Assembly: GCA_050258575.1 (NCBI GenBank) | Contig: JBLMYZ010000011.1 | Span: forward strand, 1 to 42,642 | DNA length: 42,642 nucleotides | Source of the DNA: JAPUDS01 sp050258575 | GTDB taxonomy: Bacteria > Patescibacteriota > Saccharimonadia > Saccharimonadales > Saccharimonadaceae | Direction of reading: 5' to 3' | In this document: in pieces, positions 1 to 8,707 of the stretch | How the letters are laid out: every line of letters begins with the position of its first letter | Position numbering within the stretch: the stretch's first letter is position 1 | The notes under the pieces: model-generated | Databases searched by the model: none | Told to the model about the DNA's origin: nothing | The model's input: the letters and a program-made list of their open reading frames with translations, nothing else | Position numbers and translations under genes: made by a program

Positions 1-236
1 ATTTCTGCAATTCTACAATCCGTAGCCTCAGTAGGCACATTAGCTTCTGCTAGATCATCCTCATATTGATCATTCATTGCAGTAATATTATCTGCCTGTT
101 CCTGTCTATAGAGCTCTATCATTTCTTCGCGTAGGTCAGGCATCGTGATTTTTCCATCGTCCATAAGGTTATGAAACTTTGCGTTTGATTCAGCTATCGT
201 TGCATTACCTGTTCTGTAGAACTCTGTTTTATCCAT
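1..236 (-). CDS. hypothetical acidic protein, 3' end beyond window
   Basis: An open frame starts at an ATG (236-234) and stays open to the left edge for 78 codons; the stop lies outside the window. The visible peptide begins MDKTEFYRTG and is acidic and probably helical, with no membrane segment or motif I recognise. It has no Shine-Dalgarno. A consensus promoter ends 9 bases upstream, so translation probably starts at or near the mRNA 5' end. Base composition is about 39% G+C (93 of the first 240 bases), against just over 50% next door, and it uses AGA and ATA codons that neighbouring genes avoid. It could be recently acquired DNA or the edge of a genomic island. Function unknown. Confidence 0.6.
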   Translation of the reverse strand, partial: MDKTEFYRTGNATIAESNAKFHNLMDDGKITMPDLREEMIELYRQEQADNITAMNDQYEDDLAEANVPTEATDCRIAE

Positions 237-245
237 AATTATACC

Positions 246-274
246 ATTATACTCTATAGTTTACTTTTTGTCAA
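246..274 (-). promoter_or_regulatory. consensus sigma-70 promoter for the left-edge gene
   Basis: On the minus strand TTGACA (274-269) is followed after exactly 17 bases by TATAAT (251-246): both hexamers and the spacing are perfect. A second TATAAT (243-238) lies next to the start codon but has no suitably spaced -35. Predicted transcription start is near 239-237, giving an almost leaderless mRNA. Confidence 0.85.
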
Positions 275-331
275 CTGTATATTTGAAATAAACCTGCGAT
301 GCTGTCGCTTATAAAACCAGCTACTGTACGA

Positions 332-337
332 TATACT
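332..337 (+). promoter_or_regulatory. -10 element of malic enzyme gene
   Basis: TATACT is followed by 6 bases (a second TATACT) and then ATG at 344. The spacing predicts transcription starting at the A of the start codon. I see no convincing -35 and no Shine-Dalgarno. Confidence 0.5.
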
Positions 338-343
338 TATACT

Positions 344-1477
344 ATGAATTACAATGTATTCGCCCTCCAGCTGCACAAAAAATATCAAGGCAAGATCACG
401 ACAAGACTGCGCGACGAGTCGGAACTCGACAAAACTAAACTGAGTGCCTACTACAGTCCAGGGGTTGGCGCGGTGTCGGAAGCTATTGCGAAAAATCCGT
501 CGTCGCTCGGTACTTACACCTGGACAAACAACCTCGTTGCGGTTATTTCTGACGGATCGGCGATCCTTGGCCTCGGTAACCTCGGCCCAAAAGCCGCTAT
601 GCCAGTTATGGAAGGTAAAGCTCTGTTGTTTAAACATTTTGCCGGCATCGACAGCGTGCCGATTGTGCTCGACGTGCATACACCAGGCGAAATTGTTGCC
701 GCTGTAAAAGCGATCGCGCCGAGTTTTGGCGCTATCAACCTCGAGGATATTGCCGCGCCGGTGTGTTTTGAGGTTGAAGAACGACTGAAACAAGATCTCG
801 ATATCCCAGTGTTTCACGACGACCAGCATGGAACGGCGGTTGTCACGCTCGCGGGGTTGCTCAACGCCATGAAAGTCGTTGGCAAAAAACTGCGCCATAG
901 TAAAATCGTCACCATCGGCGCGGGAGCAGCGGGGACGGCTATCGTCAAACTCCTCCACCAATACGGTGTTGGCTCGATTATTGCGGTAGACAGTAAAGGT
1001 ATCTTGTCAGATAAACGCGACGACCTCAACGACGAGAAAAAAGCTCTTCTACCTTACCTCACTACCTCGATTGCTGGAACGCTCGACGACGCAATCACGG
1101 GGGCGGATGTGTTTATCGGCGTCAGTCGGCCGGGTTTGCTCACTCCCGAATTAGTACAAAAAATGGCCATGAACCCTGTCGTGTTTGCGCTTGCCAACCC
1201 AGTGCCGGAAATCATGCCAGATGTCGCCAAAAAAGCCGGCGTCGCCGTGATAGCCACCGGGCGCAGCGACTTTCCCAACCAAGTCAACAACGCGCTGGCG
1301 TTCCCGGGAATCTTCCGCGGCGCTCTCGATCATAAAGTCAAAAAAATCACCGACGACCACAAAATCGCCGCAGCTAAAGCGCTCGCAGCACTTGTCGAAA
1401 AACCGGCACCAGAATATATCGTCCCATCACCGTTCGACGAACGTGTTGTGGCTGCAGTTTCTCGTGTGATCAAATAA
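344..1477 (+). CDS. NAD(P)-dependent malic enzyme (short form)
   Basis: Oxidative decarboxylation of malate to pyruvate and CO2 with reduction of NAD(P)+, in the cytoplasm. The 377-residue protein has the short bacterial malic enzyme plan: N-terminal catalytic domain with YYSPGV (active-site Tyr), GPKAAMPVMEGK (catalytic Lys region) and FHDDQHGTA (metal ligands); then a Rossmann domain with IGAGAAGTA; and a late NQVNNALAFPGI motif. It lacks the phosphotransacetylase-like tail of long malic enzymes. I start it at 344 and not at the upstream ATG at 299, because family homology begins there and the -10 hexamer sits 6 bases before it. Its last 8 bases overlap the end of the convergent pilB-like gene. 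Malolactic activity cannot be excluded from sequence. Confidence 0.9.
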   Translation: MNYNVFALQLHKKYQGKITTRLRDESELDKTKLSAYYSPGVGAVSEAIAKNPSSLGTYTWTNNLVAVISDGSAILGLGNLGPKAAMPVMEGKALLFKHFAGIDSVPIVLDVHTPGEIVAAVKAIAPSFGAINLEDIAAPVCFEVEERLKQDLDIPVFHDDQHGTAVVTLAGLLNAMKVVGKKLRHSKIVTIGAGAAGTAIVKLLHQYGVGSIIAVDSKGILSDKRDDLNDEKKALLPYLTTSIAGTLDDAITGADVFIGVSRPGLLTPELVQKMAMNPVVFALANPVPEIMPDVAKKAGVAVIATGRSDFPNQVNNALAFPGIFRGALDHKVKKITDDHKIAAAKALAALVEKPAPEYIVPSPFDERVVAAVSRVIK

Positions 1478-3089
1478 CGCGGTTGATTTCTTCGAGCGTT
1501 GTTTCACCGCGCAAACAGCGCAAAATCCCATCTTGCATCATCGTCACCATACCTTCCGACTTGGCAGCTTTTTCAATAGCTTGCACACTAACATCGACTG
1601 CGTCGCCGCGGATAAACTCGCCGATTTTTTCAGTGATGAGCATTTGTTCCATGATCATGATTCGTCCCTTATATCCGAGCGGGACTTCGTCGCTAAACCC
1701 TGGCTTCCAGAGCCGAATGTTCACAAGGTCGGGTTTTTCTATCTGCGGCGGCAACTCGCCGAGGTTGTCGATGATCCATTTTTTTGTGGTTTCATCTGGT
1801 TCGAATTCTATCTTGGTACTGTCGTCAAGTTTCCGCACCAGCCGCTGTGACGTTACCATGCGTACCGCACTTGAAAAAATCGGGTTTTGGCCGATCATGT
1901 CGATCATACGCGCGAAAGCTGCCGCTGACGAGCTAGCGTGAAAAGTTGTTAACACTAGGTGTCCGGTGATCGACGCCTGAATAGCTGTCTTGGCCGTGTC
2001 GACATCCCGAATCTCGCCGACCATGATCACATCTGGGTCGAGACGCATCACAGCGCGCAGATTTTCACCAAACGTTTTGCCGCGGTTGGTGTCGATCGGA
2101 ATCTGCGAAATACCTTTGAGTGCAATCTCGACCGGGTCTTCGAGAGTGATAATTTTGCGCGTCGTATCGTTCAAGGCGTTGATGATACTGTAAAGTGTGG
2201 TTGATTTACCTGAACCAGTCGGACCAACCATCATCACCATGCCGTGCGGATGCGAAATAACCTCCTCAACGTGTTTTTTTCGTTCAGCGTCAAGCCCTAG
2301 GTTGTCAAGGTTCAGTAAGTCTTGGTCGAACGTAAATAGACGAACCACCACATCCATACCGTACACCGTCGGCACCGTCTCGATACGCATGTTTAACACC
2401 TCGCCCGGCTTACTCACCGACGGATGTTGCATGTGCCCTGTTTGTGCATCGACCGCCGCCGTGCTGACGTCAGCTCGTGAACCGATCGACGCCATGATAA
2501 CGTGATATTTGTCGTGGCTGACATACGCCACCGGGTGTAGCGTACCGTCCAAACGCAGACGAATTCGCACGTTGTCGCGCTGGTTTTCGATGTGAATATC
2601 GCTCGCCCCAAGTTGGTCGGCTTGCTCGATAAGATAGTCCAGGATGTCCTCGCTACCGACCGTGTCGAGTGTTTTCGATACCGACTCGATCGTCTCGCTG
2701 TCGCCTTCGGTGGCAATGATAATATCGTCGTAAAGTGTCTTGCGCGGCGGATCATAACGGTCGATCAGTGTTCGGTAGCCTGACTCGCTGATCAGGTAGT
2801 ACACGATAATCTTGCCGTTGTCGCGGTATATCTGTGACAAGTCGTTCATTTCGGACTGCGGCGTCACAGAGGTAACACCAAAAATATAGCTCGTTGAGTC
2901 GCCCCCAACTTGCAGAGGGATGATATGCGAAGCGCGCATTTCTTTCGGTTCAAGAACGTTCGGAATCAACTCGGCGGTTTCATCCACCCCTCTAGTGTCA
3001 AAATACCTGAGACCAACAATCCGCGCCCGCTGCTCGGTCGCCTGCTCTTCGCGTTCGCGTCGTTCTTGAACTTTGCTGTTTTCGTACAT
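1470..3089 (-). CDS. pilB: type IV pilus assembly / type II secretion ATPase (PilB/GspE family)
   Basis: A 539-residue cytoplasmic hexameric ATPase that would power pilin assembly. The N-terminal part is divergent; the N2 domain has ASDIHIE and IRLRLDG; the core has Walker A GPTGSGKS, the LEDPVE Asp box, Walker B DPDVIMVGEIRD and the TGHLVLTTFH His box. The C-terminal tetracysteine zinc motif usual in PilB/GspE is absent: after SQRLVRKL there is no CxxC, and the only cysteine visible is near the C-terminus. No other pilus gene is in the window. TATACT lies 11 bases before the ATG and there is no Shine-Dalgarno. PilT is unlikely because the N-terminal region is long. Confidence 0.9.
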   Translation of the reverse strand: MYENSKVQERREREEQATEQRARIVGLRYFDTRGVDETAELIPNVLEPKEMRASHIIPLQVGGDSTSYIFGVTSVTPQSEMNDLSQIYRDNGKIIVYYLISESGYRTLIDRYDPPRKTLYDDIIIATEGDSETIESVSKTLDTVGSEDILDYLIEQADQLGASDIHIENQRDNVRIRLRLDGTLHPVAYVSHDKYHVIMASIGSRADVSTAAVDAQTGHMQHPSVSKPGEVLNMRIETVPTVYGMDVVVRLFTFDQDLLNLDNLGLDAERKKHVEEVISHPHGMVMMVGPTGSGKSTTLYSIINALNDTTRKIITLEDPVEIALKGISQIPIDTNRGKTFGENLRAVMRLDPDVIMVGEIRDVDTAKTAIQASITGHLVLTTFHASSSAAAFARMIDMIGQNPIFSSAVRMVTSQRLVRKLDDSTKIEFEPDETTKKWIIDNLGELPPQIEKPDLVNIRLWKPGFSDEVPLGYKGRIMIMEQMLITEKIGEFIRGDAVDVSVQAIEKAAKSEGMVTMMQDGILRCLRGETTLEEINRVI

Positions 3090-3100
3090 GCTTATGTTTT

Positions 3101-3149
3101 AGTATACATCATGTCGCAGCAGTCTGAAACTACCTGTAGCGTGTATACT
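3101..3149. promoter_or_regulatory. divergent promoter region, pilB / SpoU methyltransferase
   Basis: The 66-base divergent spacer holds a minus-strand TATACT (3106-3101), 11 bases before pilB, and a plus-strand TATACT (3144-3149), exactly 6 bases before the methyltransferase ATG. Neither gene has a Shine-Dalgarno sequence. -35 boxes are weak. Confidence 0.5.
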
Positions 3150-3155
3150 AAACAT

Positions 3156-3647
3156 ATGAGTCGCCTCGTTGTTATTGCCCACAATATCCGCTCGAGCCAC
3201 AATATCGGCTCGCTTTTTCGCAGCTGCGACGGATTTGGCGTCGACGAGCTTATCTTGTCTGGCTATACGCCATACCCAACTGTACAAAATGACCCTCGGC
3301 TACCGCATATTCATCAAAAAATCACCCGTGATATTCATAAAACCGCTCTTGGCGCTGAGCAAACCGTCGCTTTTCGCCGCACTGAAACTCCGCCGCTCGA
3401 GCAACTGAAGGCTGACGGATACCGCCTCGTCGCCCTCGAGCAATACAGCACTAGCACAGCGCTGGCGTCCTACCGCCAAAGCCGCGATATTGCCCTGCTA
3501 CTCGGCGAAGAAGTTGCTGGTATCACATCCGATTTACTCACGGCCTGTGACGATATTGTCGAGATACCGATGAAAGGTCAGAAAGAATCATTTAACGTCA
3601 GTGTCGCCGCTGCGATTGCGCTTTACCATTTGGTATATATGCGATAA
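3156..3647 (+). CDS. SpoU/TrmH-family RNA 2'-O-methyltransferase
   Basis: An S-adenosylmethionine-dependent methyltransferase of the SPOUT superfamily that 2'-O-methylates a tRNA or rRNA nucleotide. The 163-residue protein is just the catalytic domain and shows all three motifs: NIRSSHNIGSLFRS (motif 1), ALLLGEEVAGI (motif 2) and IPMKGQKESFNVSVAAA (motif 3, knot and cofactor pocket). It lacks an N-terminal L30e-like substrate domain, so it resembles TrmL-size enzymes more than TrmH or RlmB, but the target cannot be assigned. I chose the ATG at 3156: the family fold begins there, and TATACT is 6 bases upstream. A longer frame from 2910 runs back through pilB and is not credible. Confidence 0.9.
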   Translation: MSRLVVIAHNIRSSHNIGSLFRSCDGFGVDELILSGYTPYPTVQNDPRLPHIHQKITRDIHKTALGAEQTVAFRRTETPPLEQLKADGYRLVALEQYSTSTALASYRQSRDIALLLGEEVAGITSDLLTACDDIVEIPMKGQKESFNVSVAAAIALYHLVYMR

Positions 3648-3650
3648 AAT
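3645..3650 (+). promoter_or_regulatory. -10 element of CAP-protein gene overlapping the upstream stop codon
   Basis: TAAAAT begins with the TAA stop of the methyltransferase gene and is followed 13 bases later by the ATG at 3664. No Shine-Dalgarno is present, so a very short leader is likely. Moderate match only. Confidence 0.35.
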
Positions 3651-3663
3651 AACAACAAGCTCT

Positions 3664-4692
3664 ATGCAACACACACACGTCCAAAAGTTCCACCTGATAC
3701 GCCTGGTCCTGACCGGTTTGCTTGGGGTAGCTGTACTAGTGTCGCGCACCGAACTGTCCGCCGTGACGTTAGTAACGCCGTATCGAAGCAACGCCGTTCT
3801 AGCGTATGCGACCAACATGTCGGTCAGCGATTTGTTAGCCAGTGCCAACACATCGCGAGCTGCAAACGGCCTCGCTCCGTTATCTCTCAACAGTTTACTC
3901 AATTCTTCCGCCCAATCTAAAGCCCAGCATATGGTTACAAACAACTATTGGGCTCACGTCGCGCCCGACGGAACACAGCCATGGTATTTTTTCTCGCAAG
4001 CCGGGTACGCATATGTGGCAGCCGGCGAAAACCTCGCGTATGGTTTCAACACCGGCAGCGAGGTTAACACTGCCTGGATGAACAGCCCTAGTCACCGTGC
4101 GAATATTTTAGGTAACTACACCGAGGTGGGGTTTGGCATTGCAAGCAGCGCAACGTTCCAAGGCGGCGAAAACACTGTTGTTGTTGCACACTACGGTCTG
4201 CCGCCAGCCAGTGCCACGCCAAGCCCTGCGCCAGTTACCACCCCAACACCGCAGACCACAACACCAACGCCGACGCCAGCCGCTCCAACTCAGGAGCCCG
4301 CACCGACCACAACACCAACCTCGAACACCAGCACAACACCCACTGAGAGTCCCGCGCCAACCTCCGCAGAGTCAACGCCAACAAGTGCTGAAAAACCAAC
4401 GTCAGACAAACAAACAAACGACCAGGCGGTGACTGTTCAGACAGCAAGCAGCACTAAAACCGTCAGCGCGCTTGAGGAAATCATGAGCGGCAAGATAACC
4501 ACACCACTCGCGGTCAGTCTCGGACTTGCCACGTTCGCAACGACTGGTTTTGCGCTCACGCACCGCCGGTTTATGGCCAAGCTGCTCGAGCACGGTAAAA
4601 AAGTTGCAATCCATCACCCGCTTATCGACATAACCCTCATCGGCGCAGCGCTCGCAGCTATACTCACGATGAGCGTTGGGCGTTTACTGTAA
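3664..4692 (+). CDS. secreted CAP/SCP-domain protein with Thr/Pro linker and two C-terminal membrane segments
   Basis: A 342-residue envelope protein. Residues about 10-30 form a signal or anchor helix. Residues about 54-178 are a CAP domain, with NYWAHVAPDG, AGENLAYGF, the AWMNSPSHRANIL signature and EVGFGIA. Residues about 185-275 are a low-complexity Thr/Pro/Ser/Ala linker, likely extended across the wall. Two hydrophobic helices (about 288-308 and 320-342) end the protein. Bacterial CAP (YkwD-like) proteins are extracellular and of uncertain biochemical activity. The C-terminal helix pair should hold the CAP domain at the cell surface. The gene stops 2 bases from the convergent dnaE stop. 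The start is the ATG at 3664, just before the signal helix; a frame from 3601 lies inside the previous gene. Confidence 0.85.
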   Translation: MQHTHVQKFHLIRLVLTGLLGVAVLVSRTELSAVTLVTPYRSNAVLAYATNMSVSDLLASANTSRAANGLAPLSLNSLLNSSAQSKAQHMVTNNYWAHVAPDGTQPWYFFSQAGYAYVAAGENLAYGFNTGSEVNTAWMNSPSHRANILGNYTEVGFGIASSATFQGGENTVVVAHYGLPPASATPSPAPVTTPTPQTTTPTPTPAAPTQEPAPTTTPTSNTSTTPTESPAPTSAESTPTSAEKPTSDKQTNDQAVTVQTASSTKTVSALEEIMSGKITTPLAVSLGLATFATTGFALTHRRFMAKLLEHGKKVAIHHPLIDITLIGAALAAILTMSVGRLL

Positions 4693-4694
4693 CA

Positions 4695-7600
4695 CTATTT
4701 GCTCGCAACACAATCTCGGCCGTAGATCTGACTAATTTCTTCGACCAAGCCCTCGTTTGCGGTGACTCGAAACGGCAACCTGAGAGCTGACTTTTTATCC
4801 TCGCCAAGCACTAAAATAACTTCATTTGTTCCCGGAAATCCGTTGAGGCACTGTTTCAGCTGCCGCAACTGATCGTGGTTGTCGGGGTTTTTAACATGAA
4901 CATAGAGTGTTTTGGGTATTTCATCGATCACAGTATATTGTTCAGTCGGCACACTGTCGCTCGCGGATTGCGCCGCTGGTTTTTTCATATCTTCGGCTTT
5001 TTTTGCCCGAGGTGTTTTCATGGCTTTGCCCGTTTTTTGGTATGAGTCAAGTTCTTCGTTAGTGACAAACACGACCTCGTCCGCAATCACTTTCGCCTCG
5101 CCGAGCGAGTTACCGTCGCGGTCGGTGCTAGAAATCTTGCCGTCCACCTTAACTACCATATCTTGCACAAGCTGTTCGCCGATCTCTTCGTACAACTTCG
5201 GAAAGATAATCGCTTCACCTTCTCCCGTCTTGTCCTCTATGCGCAAAAAGGCCATTTTGCTACCGTTTTTTGTCACAATAGTACGTATACTACTGAGCAC
5301 GCCGCCAACCGTCACACGTTTTTTGTCATGACCAACTTCGAGCGAGTTAAGCGCAACTGTCTGTTCAGCAAAGTAATCATCGTATTTGTCGAGTGGATGC
5401 GCACTGAGATATAGCCCCAGCAACTCGCGTTCCCACAACAACTGCTCGCGCTCATGATGTTGTTCTGGGGCTGGTTCTAAAACGATGTCCGGAACTTTCA
5501 CTGCGTCTGAAAGTCCACCAAAGAGATCGGCCTGGTTCGACGCAGCGTCTTTCTGTACACGCGAAGCATAAGCAACAATCGCGTCAAGGTTGAACAGCAA
5601 GTCGGAACGAGTACCAAACTGGTCGAACGCGCCGGCTTTGATAAGCGACTCCCATGCTTTGCGGTTAAATTTGCTCGTACTGACACGCTGTGCAAAGTTA
5701 CTCACGCTCGTAAATACCCCGTCTTCGACGCGCGTACGCAGCACTTCTTCGACCGCCGCAACACCCACGCCTTTCACTGCCGACATACCGAAACGAATTT
5801 TGTTTTCACCTGGCACGATCGCAAATTCAACAAACGATTGGTTGATATCTGGCGGCATGACAGTGATACCGGCGTGGCGGCACTCGGCGATCTCAATCGC
5901 TAAACGATCAACATCGTCAGCGTCACTCGTCATGAGCGCTGCCATGAACGCGTCCGGATAATGCGCCTTGAGATATGCCGTCCAGTAGGCAACGAGCGCA
6001 TAGCACGCAGCGTGGCTTTTGTTGAAACAGTAGTTCGCGAACTCAACTAGTTGATCCCAGAACAGCTCCGCCACCTCCCGCTTAGCTCCGCTGTGTGTGA
6101 CTGCTCCTTCGACAAAGTCTGGTTTGATCTTTAACATCAAGTCCATTTTTTTCTTTCCCACTGCTTTTCGGAGCGTGTCGGCCTGGCCGCCCGTAAAACC
6201 GCACCACTCTTTGGAGATCTGCATAAACTGTTCCTGATACACCAAGATTCCATACGTATTTTCCAACGAATTTTTCATACCATCGTCGAGGTAGGTGATC
6301 TTTTCCTCGCCATGTTTGCGTTTAATAAAACTATCGATAAACTGCATTGGCCCAGGACGATAGAGCGCTACCATAGCGATAATATCGTCAAAAACGCTCG
6401 GTTTTAGTTCTTTGAGATACCGTTTCATACCCGCCGACTCTAGCTGGAACACGCCAGTCGTGTCGCCGCGCTGAAACAACTCGTAGGTTTTTTCGTCATC
6501 GAGCGGCAACGTCGACAGATCGATTTCTGTTTTATACACTTTTTTGATAATACGCATGGCGTTGTTGATAATCGTCAAGTTTGACAAACCCAAAAAGTCC
6601 ATCTTGAGCAGTCCAAGGTCCTCGATTTGCGTCATCGAAAACTGCGAGGTAATCACATCGTCGCCTTTTTGCGCCCGTTCGAGCGGCACAAAGATGGTTA
6701 AGGGCTGCGGAGCAATCACGACACCGCAGGCATGCACGCCGTGCGAACGGATCGTCCCCTCCAGCCGAACAGCAAAATCGATTACTTTTTTTGACGTCGG
6801 GTTCGACTCGTATTCTTTTTTAAGATCGGGGTCATTTTCACGACTAACACTGAGTGGAATGTGGCGGCCCTGCACTGGCGCAGGGATCATTTTACTCAGC
6901 CGGTCGGCGTCACTATACGGCACTTGTAGCACGCGCGCCACGTCGCGCACCGCCTGGCGGGCAGCCATTTTACCAAACGTCAAAATATTGCTCACGTGGT
7001 CGTGACCGTATTTTTCCGCACAGTACTGGATCACTTCGTCGCGGCGCGTGTCCTGAATATCGACGTCGATGTCTGGCATAGAAATACGATCTGGGTTAAG
7101 AAACCTCTCAAACAGCAGCCCGTAGGCGAGGGGATCGAGGTCGGTGACGTTCAGGGCATAAGCGATAATCGACCCTGCTGCCGAACCACGGCCCGGACCA
7201 AAAACAATCCCTTGACTTTTTCCCCAGTTGATAAAATCTTGAACGATCAAAAAGTAGCCGTTGAACCCCATACTGTCGACTACTTCGAGTTCATAGTCGA
7301 CCCGTTCAACAATCTCGTTACTCACTAGTTTTCGCACAGCCGCTTCTTCCAGTTCCTCGGCTTTGTCTTTTGGCACCGCTCCATACCGGCGCGCCACGCC
7401 GCTCCATACCAACTTGTGTAGATAGGATTTTTCGTCGTAGCCTTTTGGAGTAGGAAATACGGGAATCAAAATCTTACCAAACTCAAACTCCAGGTGGCAG
7501 CGATCGGCAATTTCTTTTGTCGTCCGGATCGATTCTGGATGTTCCTTTCCCCATCGGGCAATAACGTCCTGCGGGTCGGTGACGTTGAGGTGAAAATCAG

Positions 7601-8354
7601 TCAACGACATGCGCGACTCGTCAGACAAAAACGCCCCCGTGCCAACGCAGAGCAAAATCTCATGCGCTTCTTGGTCCTCGGGCAGCACATAGTGAGCGTC
7701 GCTCGTAATGATTGTTTTGATATCAAGTTCTTTGGCAAGTCGAAAAATATAGTCGTTCACTTTGCGTTGCAACGGCAGATCGTTATGATCTTGGATCTCA
7801 AGATAGTACCGGTCACCAAACACCGACTTGTACCAGTTCGCGACTTCTTTCGCTTTTTCGTAGTCGTCATGCTGCAACGGTTCGCTCACTTCACCACCTA
7901 GGCACGCGCTGGTTGCGATCAGCCCTTCGTTGTATTTTTCCAGCAAATCGTGGTCGATCCGCGGTTTATAATACATGCCATCCAGGTTAGCTGTTGTACT
8001 CAGCTGAATGAGATTTTTCCAGCCGGTTTCGTTCATAGCGAGTAGCACCAGGTGATACCTCGCTTTGTCTTTTGACGGGTCGCGGTCATGGATGGTGCGT
8101 GCCGCAACGTAGGTTTCAATACCAATAATCGGTTTAACGCCTTCGTCCTTGCAGGCTTTATAAAACTCAATCGCACCGGACAATGTGCCGTGGTCGGTCA
8201 TCGCCACTGCCTGCATACCCGACGCTTTCACCCGTTGCACCAGCTCGTCAACTTTCGTTAAACCGTCAAGCAAACTGTGGTGCGTATGGTTATGCAGGTG
8301 GACAAAGTCCGACGGAACAATCTCGGTAGTTGTCTCTGTTTTCCCTCCGCTCAT
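4695..8354 (-). CDS. dnaE: DNA polymerase III alpha subunit
   Basis: The 1219-residue replicative polymerase of the bacterial C family. In order: N-terminal PHP domain with VHLHNHTHHSLLDG, MTDHGTL and SDAHYV; polymerase palm with PDIDVD and the later MDFLGLSNLTI acid region; fingers; helix-hairpin-helix region; C-terminal OB fold (TVGGVLSSIRTIVTKNG); and a tau-binding-like tail. The PHP metal-ligand motifs look intact, so the domain may be an active exonuclease, as in some bacteria; this is inference. Length is slightly above E. coli DnaE. TATAAT lies 8 bases before the ATG at 8354 and there is no Shine-Dalgarno. It is separated from the three upstream small genes by 62 bases and probably has its own transcript. 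Confidence 0.96.
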   Translation of the reverse strand: MSGGKTETTTEIVPSDFVHLHNHTHHSLLDGLTKVDELVQRVKASGMQAVAMTDHGTLSGAIEFYKACKDEGVKPIIGIETYVAARTIHDRDPSKDKARYHLVLLAMNETGWKNLIQLSTTANLDGMYYKPRIDHDLLEKYNEGLIATSACLGGEVSEPLQHDDYEKAKEVANWYKSVFGDRYYLEIQDHNDLPLQRKVNDYIFRLAKELDIKTIITSDAHYVLPEDQEAHEILLCVGTGAFLSDESRMSLTDFHLNVTDPQDVIARWGKEHPESIRTTKEIADRCHLEFEFGKILIPVFPTPKGYDEKSYLHKLVWSGVARRYGAVPKDKAEELEEAAVRKLVSNEIVERVDYELEVVDSMGFNGYFLIVQDFINWGKSQGIVFGPGRGSAAGSIIAYALNVTDLDPLAYGLLFERFLNPDRISMPDIDVDIQDTRRDEVIQYCAEKYGHDHVSNILTFGKMAARQAVRDVARVLQVPYSDADRLSKMIPAPVQGRHIPLSVSRENDPDLKKEYESNPTSKKVIDFAVRLEGTIRSHGVHACGVVIAPQPLTIFVPLERAQKGDDVITSQFSMTQIEDLGLLKMDFLGLSNLTIINNAMRIIKKVYKTEIDLSTLPLDDEKTYELFQRGDTTGVFQLESAGMKRYLKELKPSVFDDIIAMVALYRPGPMQFIDSFIKRKHGEEKITYLDDGMKNSLENTYGILVYQEQFMQISKEWCGFTGGQADTLRKAVGKKKMDLMLKIKPDFVEGAVTHSGAKREVAELFWDQLVEFANYCFNKSHAACYALVAYWTAYLKAHYPDAFMAALMTSDADDVDRLAIEIAECRHAGITVMPPDINQSFVEFAIVPGENKIRFGMSAVKGVGVAAVEEVLRTRVEDGVFTSVSNFAQRVSTSKFNRKAWESLIKAGAFDQFGTRSDLLFNLDAIVAYASRVQKDAASNQADLFGGLSDAVKVPDIVLEPAPEQHHEREQLLWERELLGLYLSAHPLDKYDDYFAEQTVALNSLEVGHDKKRVTVGGVLSSIRTIVTKNGSKMAFLRIEDKTGEGEAIIFPKLYEEIGEQLVQDMVVKVDGKISSTDRDGNSLGEAKVIADEVVFVTNEELDSYQKTGKAMKTPRAKKAEDMKKPAAQSASDSVPTEQYTVIDEIPKTLYVHVKNPDNHDQLRQLKQCLNGFPGTNEVILVLGEDKKSALRLPFRVTANEGLVEEISQIYGRDCVASK

Positions 8355-8362
8355 ATATATCT

Positions 8363-8368
8363 ATTATA
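8363..8368 (-). promoter_or_regulatory. -10 element of dnaE
   Basis: TATAAT on the minus strand, 8 bases before the dnaE ATG. The predicted leader is 1-2 bases. I find no good -35 hexamer. Confidence 0.5.
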
Positions 8369-8416
8369 CGACAAAATCGCCCGTTATGGACGCCTTGAGG
8401 TGAAAAAACGTTGTGG

Positions 8417-8698
8417 TTACTGCACGGCTTTTTCTAAAAATTCTTTTATCATTGTGCCGATGTAGGGAAAATCCACAAACAGGTTGAGTATCCATAGCAC
8501 AAGAGCGAGTAGTACTGTTCCACCCAGCGCCGACCCGAACCCAAAAGCGATACCGCGAAAAAAATTCATCCGATATATTTTGGTGCGGTGTTCATATGAG
8601 TCCTGGAACAGCTCTTCGAGCATATCACGGCGCGACGAGAGTTCTTTAGTTGAACTCTCGCCACCGCTTCCTTTAGCTTGTTTTCGCACCGCACTCAT
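8417..8698 (-). CDS. small membrane protein, DUF5665-like
   Basis: 93 residues. A hydrophilic N-terminus rich in charged residues is followed by a short helical stretch (LEELFQDSYEHRTKIYRMNF), a Gly-rich hydrophobic segment beginning FFRGIAFGFGSALGG, a membrane helix (about 55-78) and a short amphipathic tail. The pattern of a basic/aromatic YRxNFFRG stretch leading into a Gly-rich membrane helix matches, from memory, DUF5665 proteins common in Saccharibacteria and Patescibacteria. Function unknown. It is the last gene of a three-gene run of small envelope proteins, 9 bases after the YtxH-like gene. Confidence 0.7.
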   Translation of the reverse strand: MSAVRKQAKGSGGESSTKELSSRRDMLEELFQDSYEHRTKIYRMNFFRGIAFGFGSALGGTVLLALVLWILNLFVDFPYIGTMIKEFLEKAVQ

Positions 8699-8707
8699 GC
8701 TGGGAAA

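Noticed and set aside
254..961. 235-codon minus-strand frame opposite malic enzyme
   Set aside because: It lies antisense to a well-conserved gene, has no recognisable domain or ribosome site, and crosses the promoter of the left-edge gene.
4200..4440. Tandem DNA repeat in the CAP gene linker
   Set aside because: The Thr/Pro stretch is degenerate at DNA level with no fixed repeat unit; it is low-complexity coding sequence.
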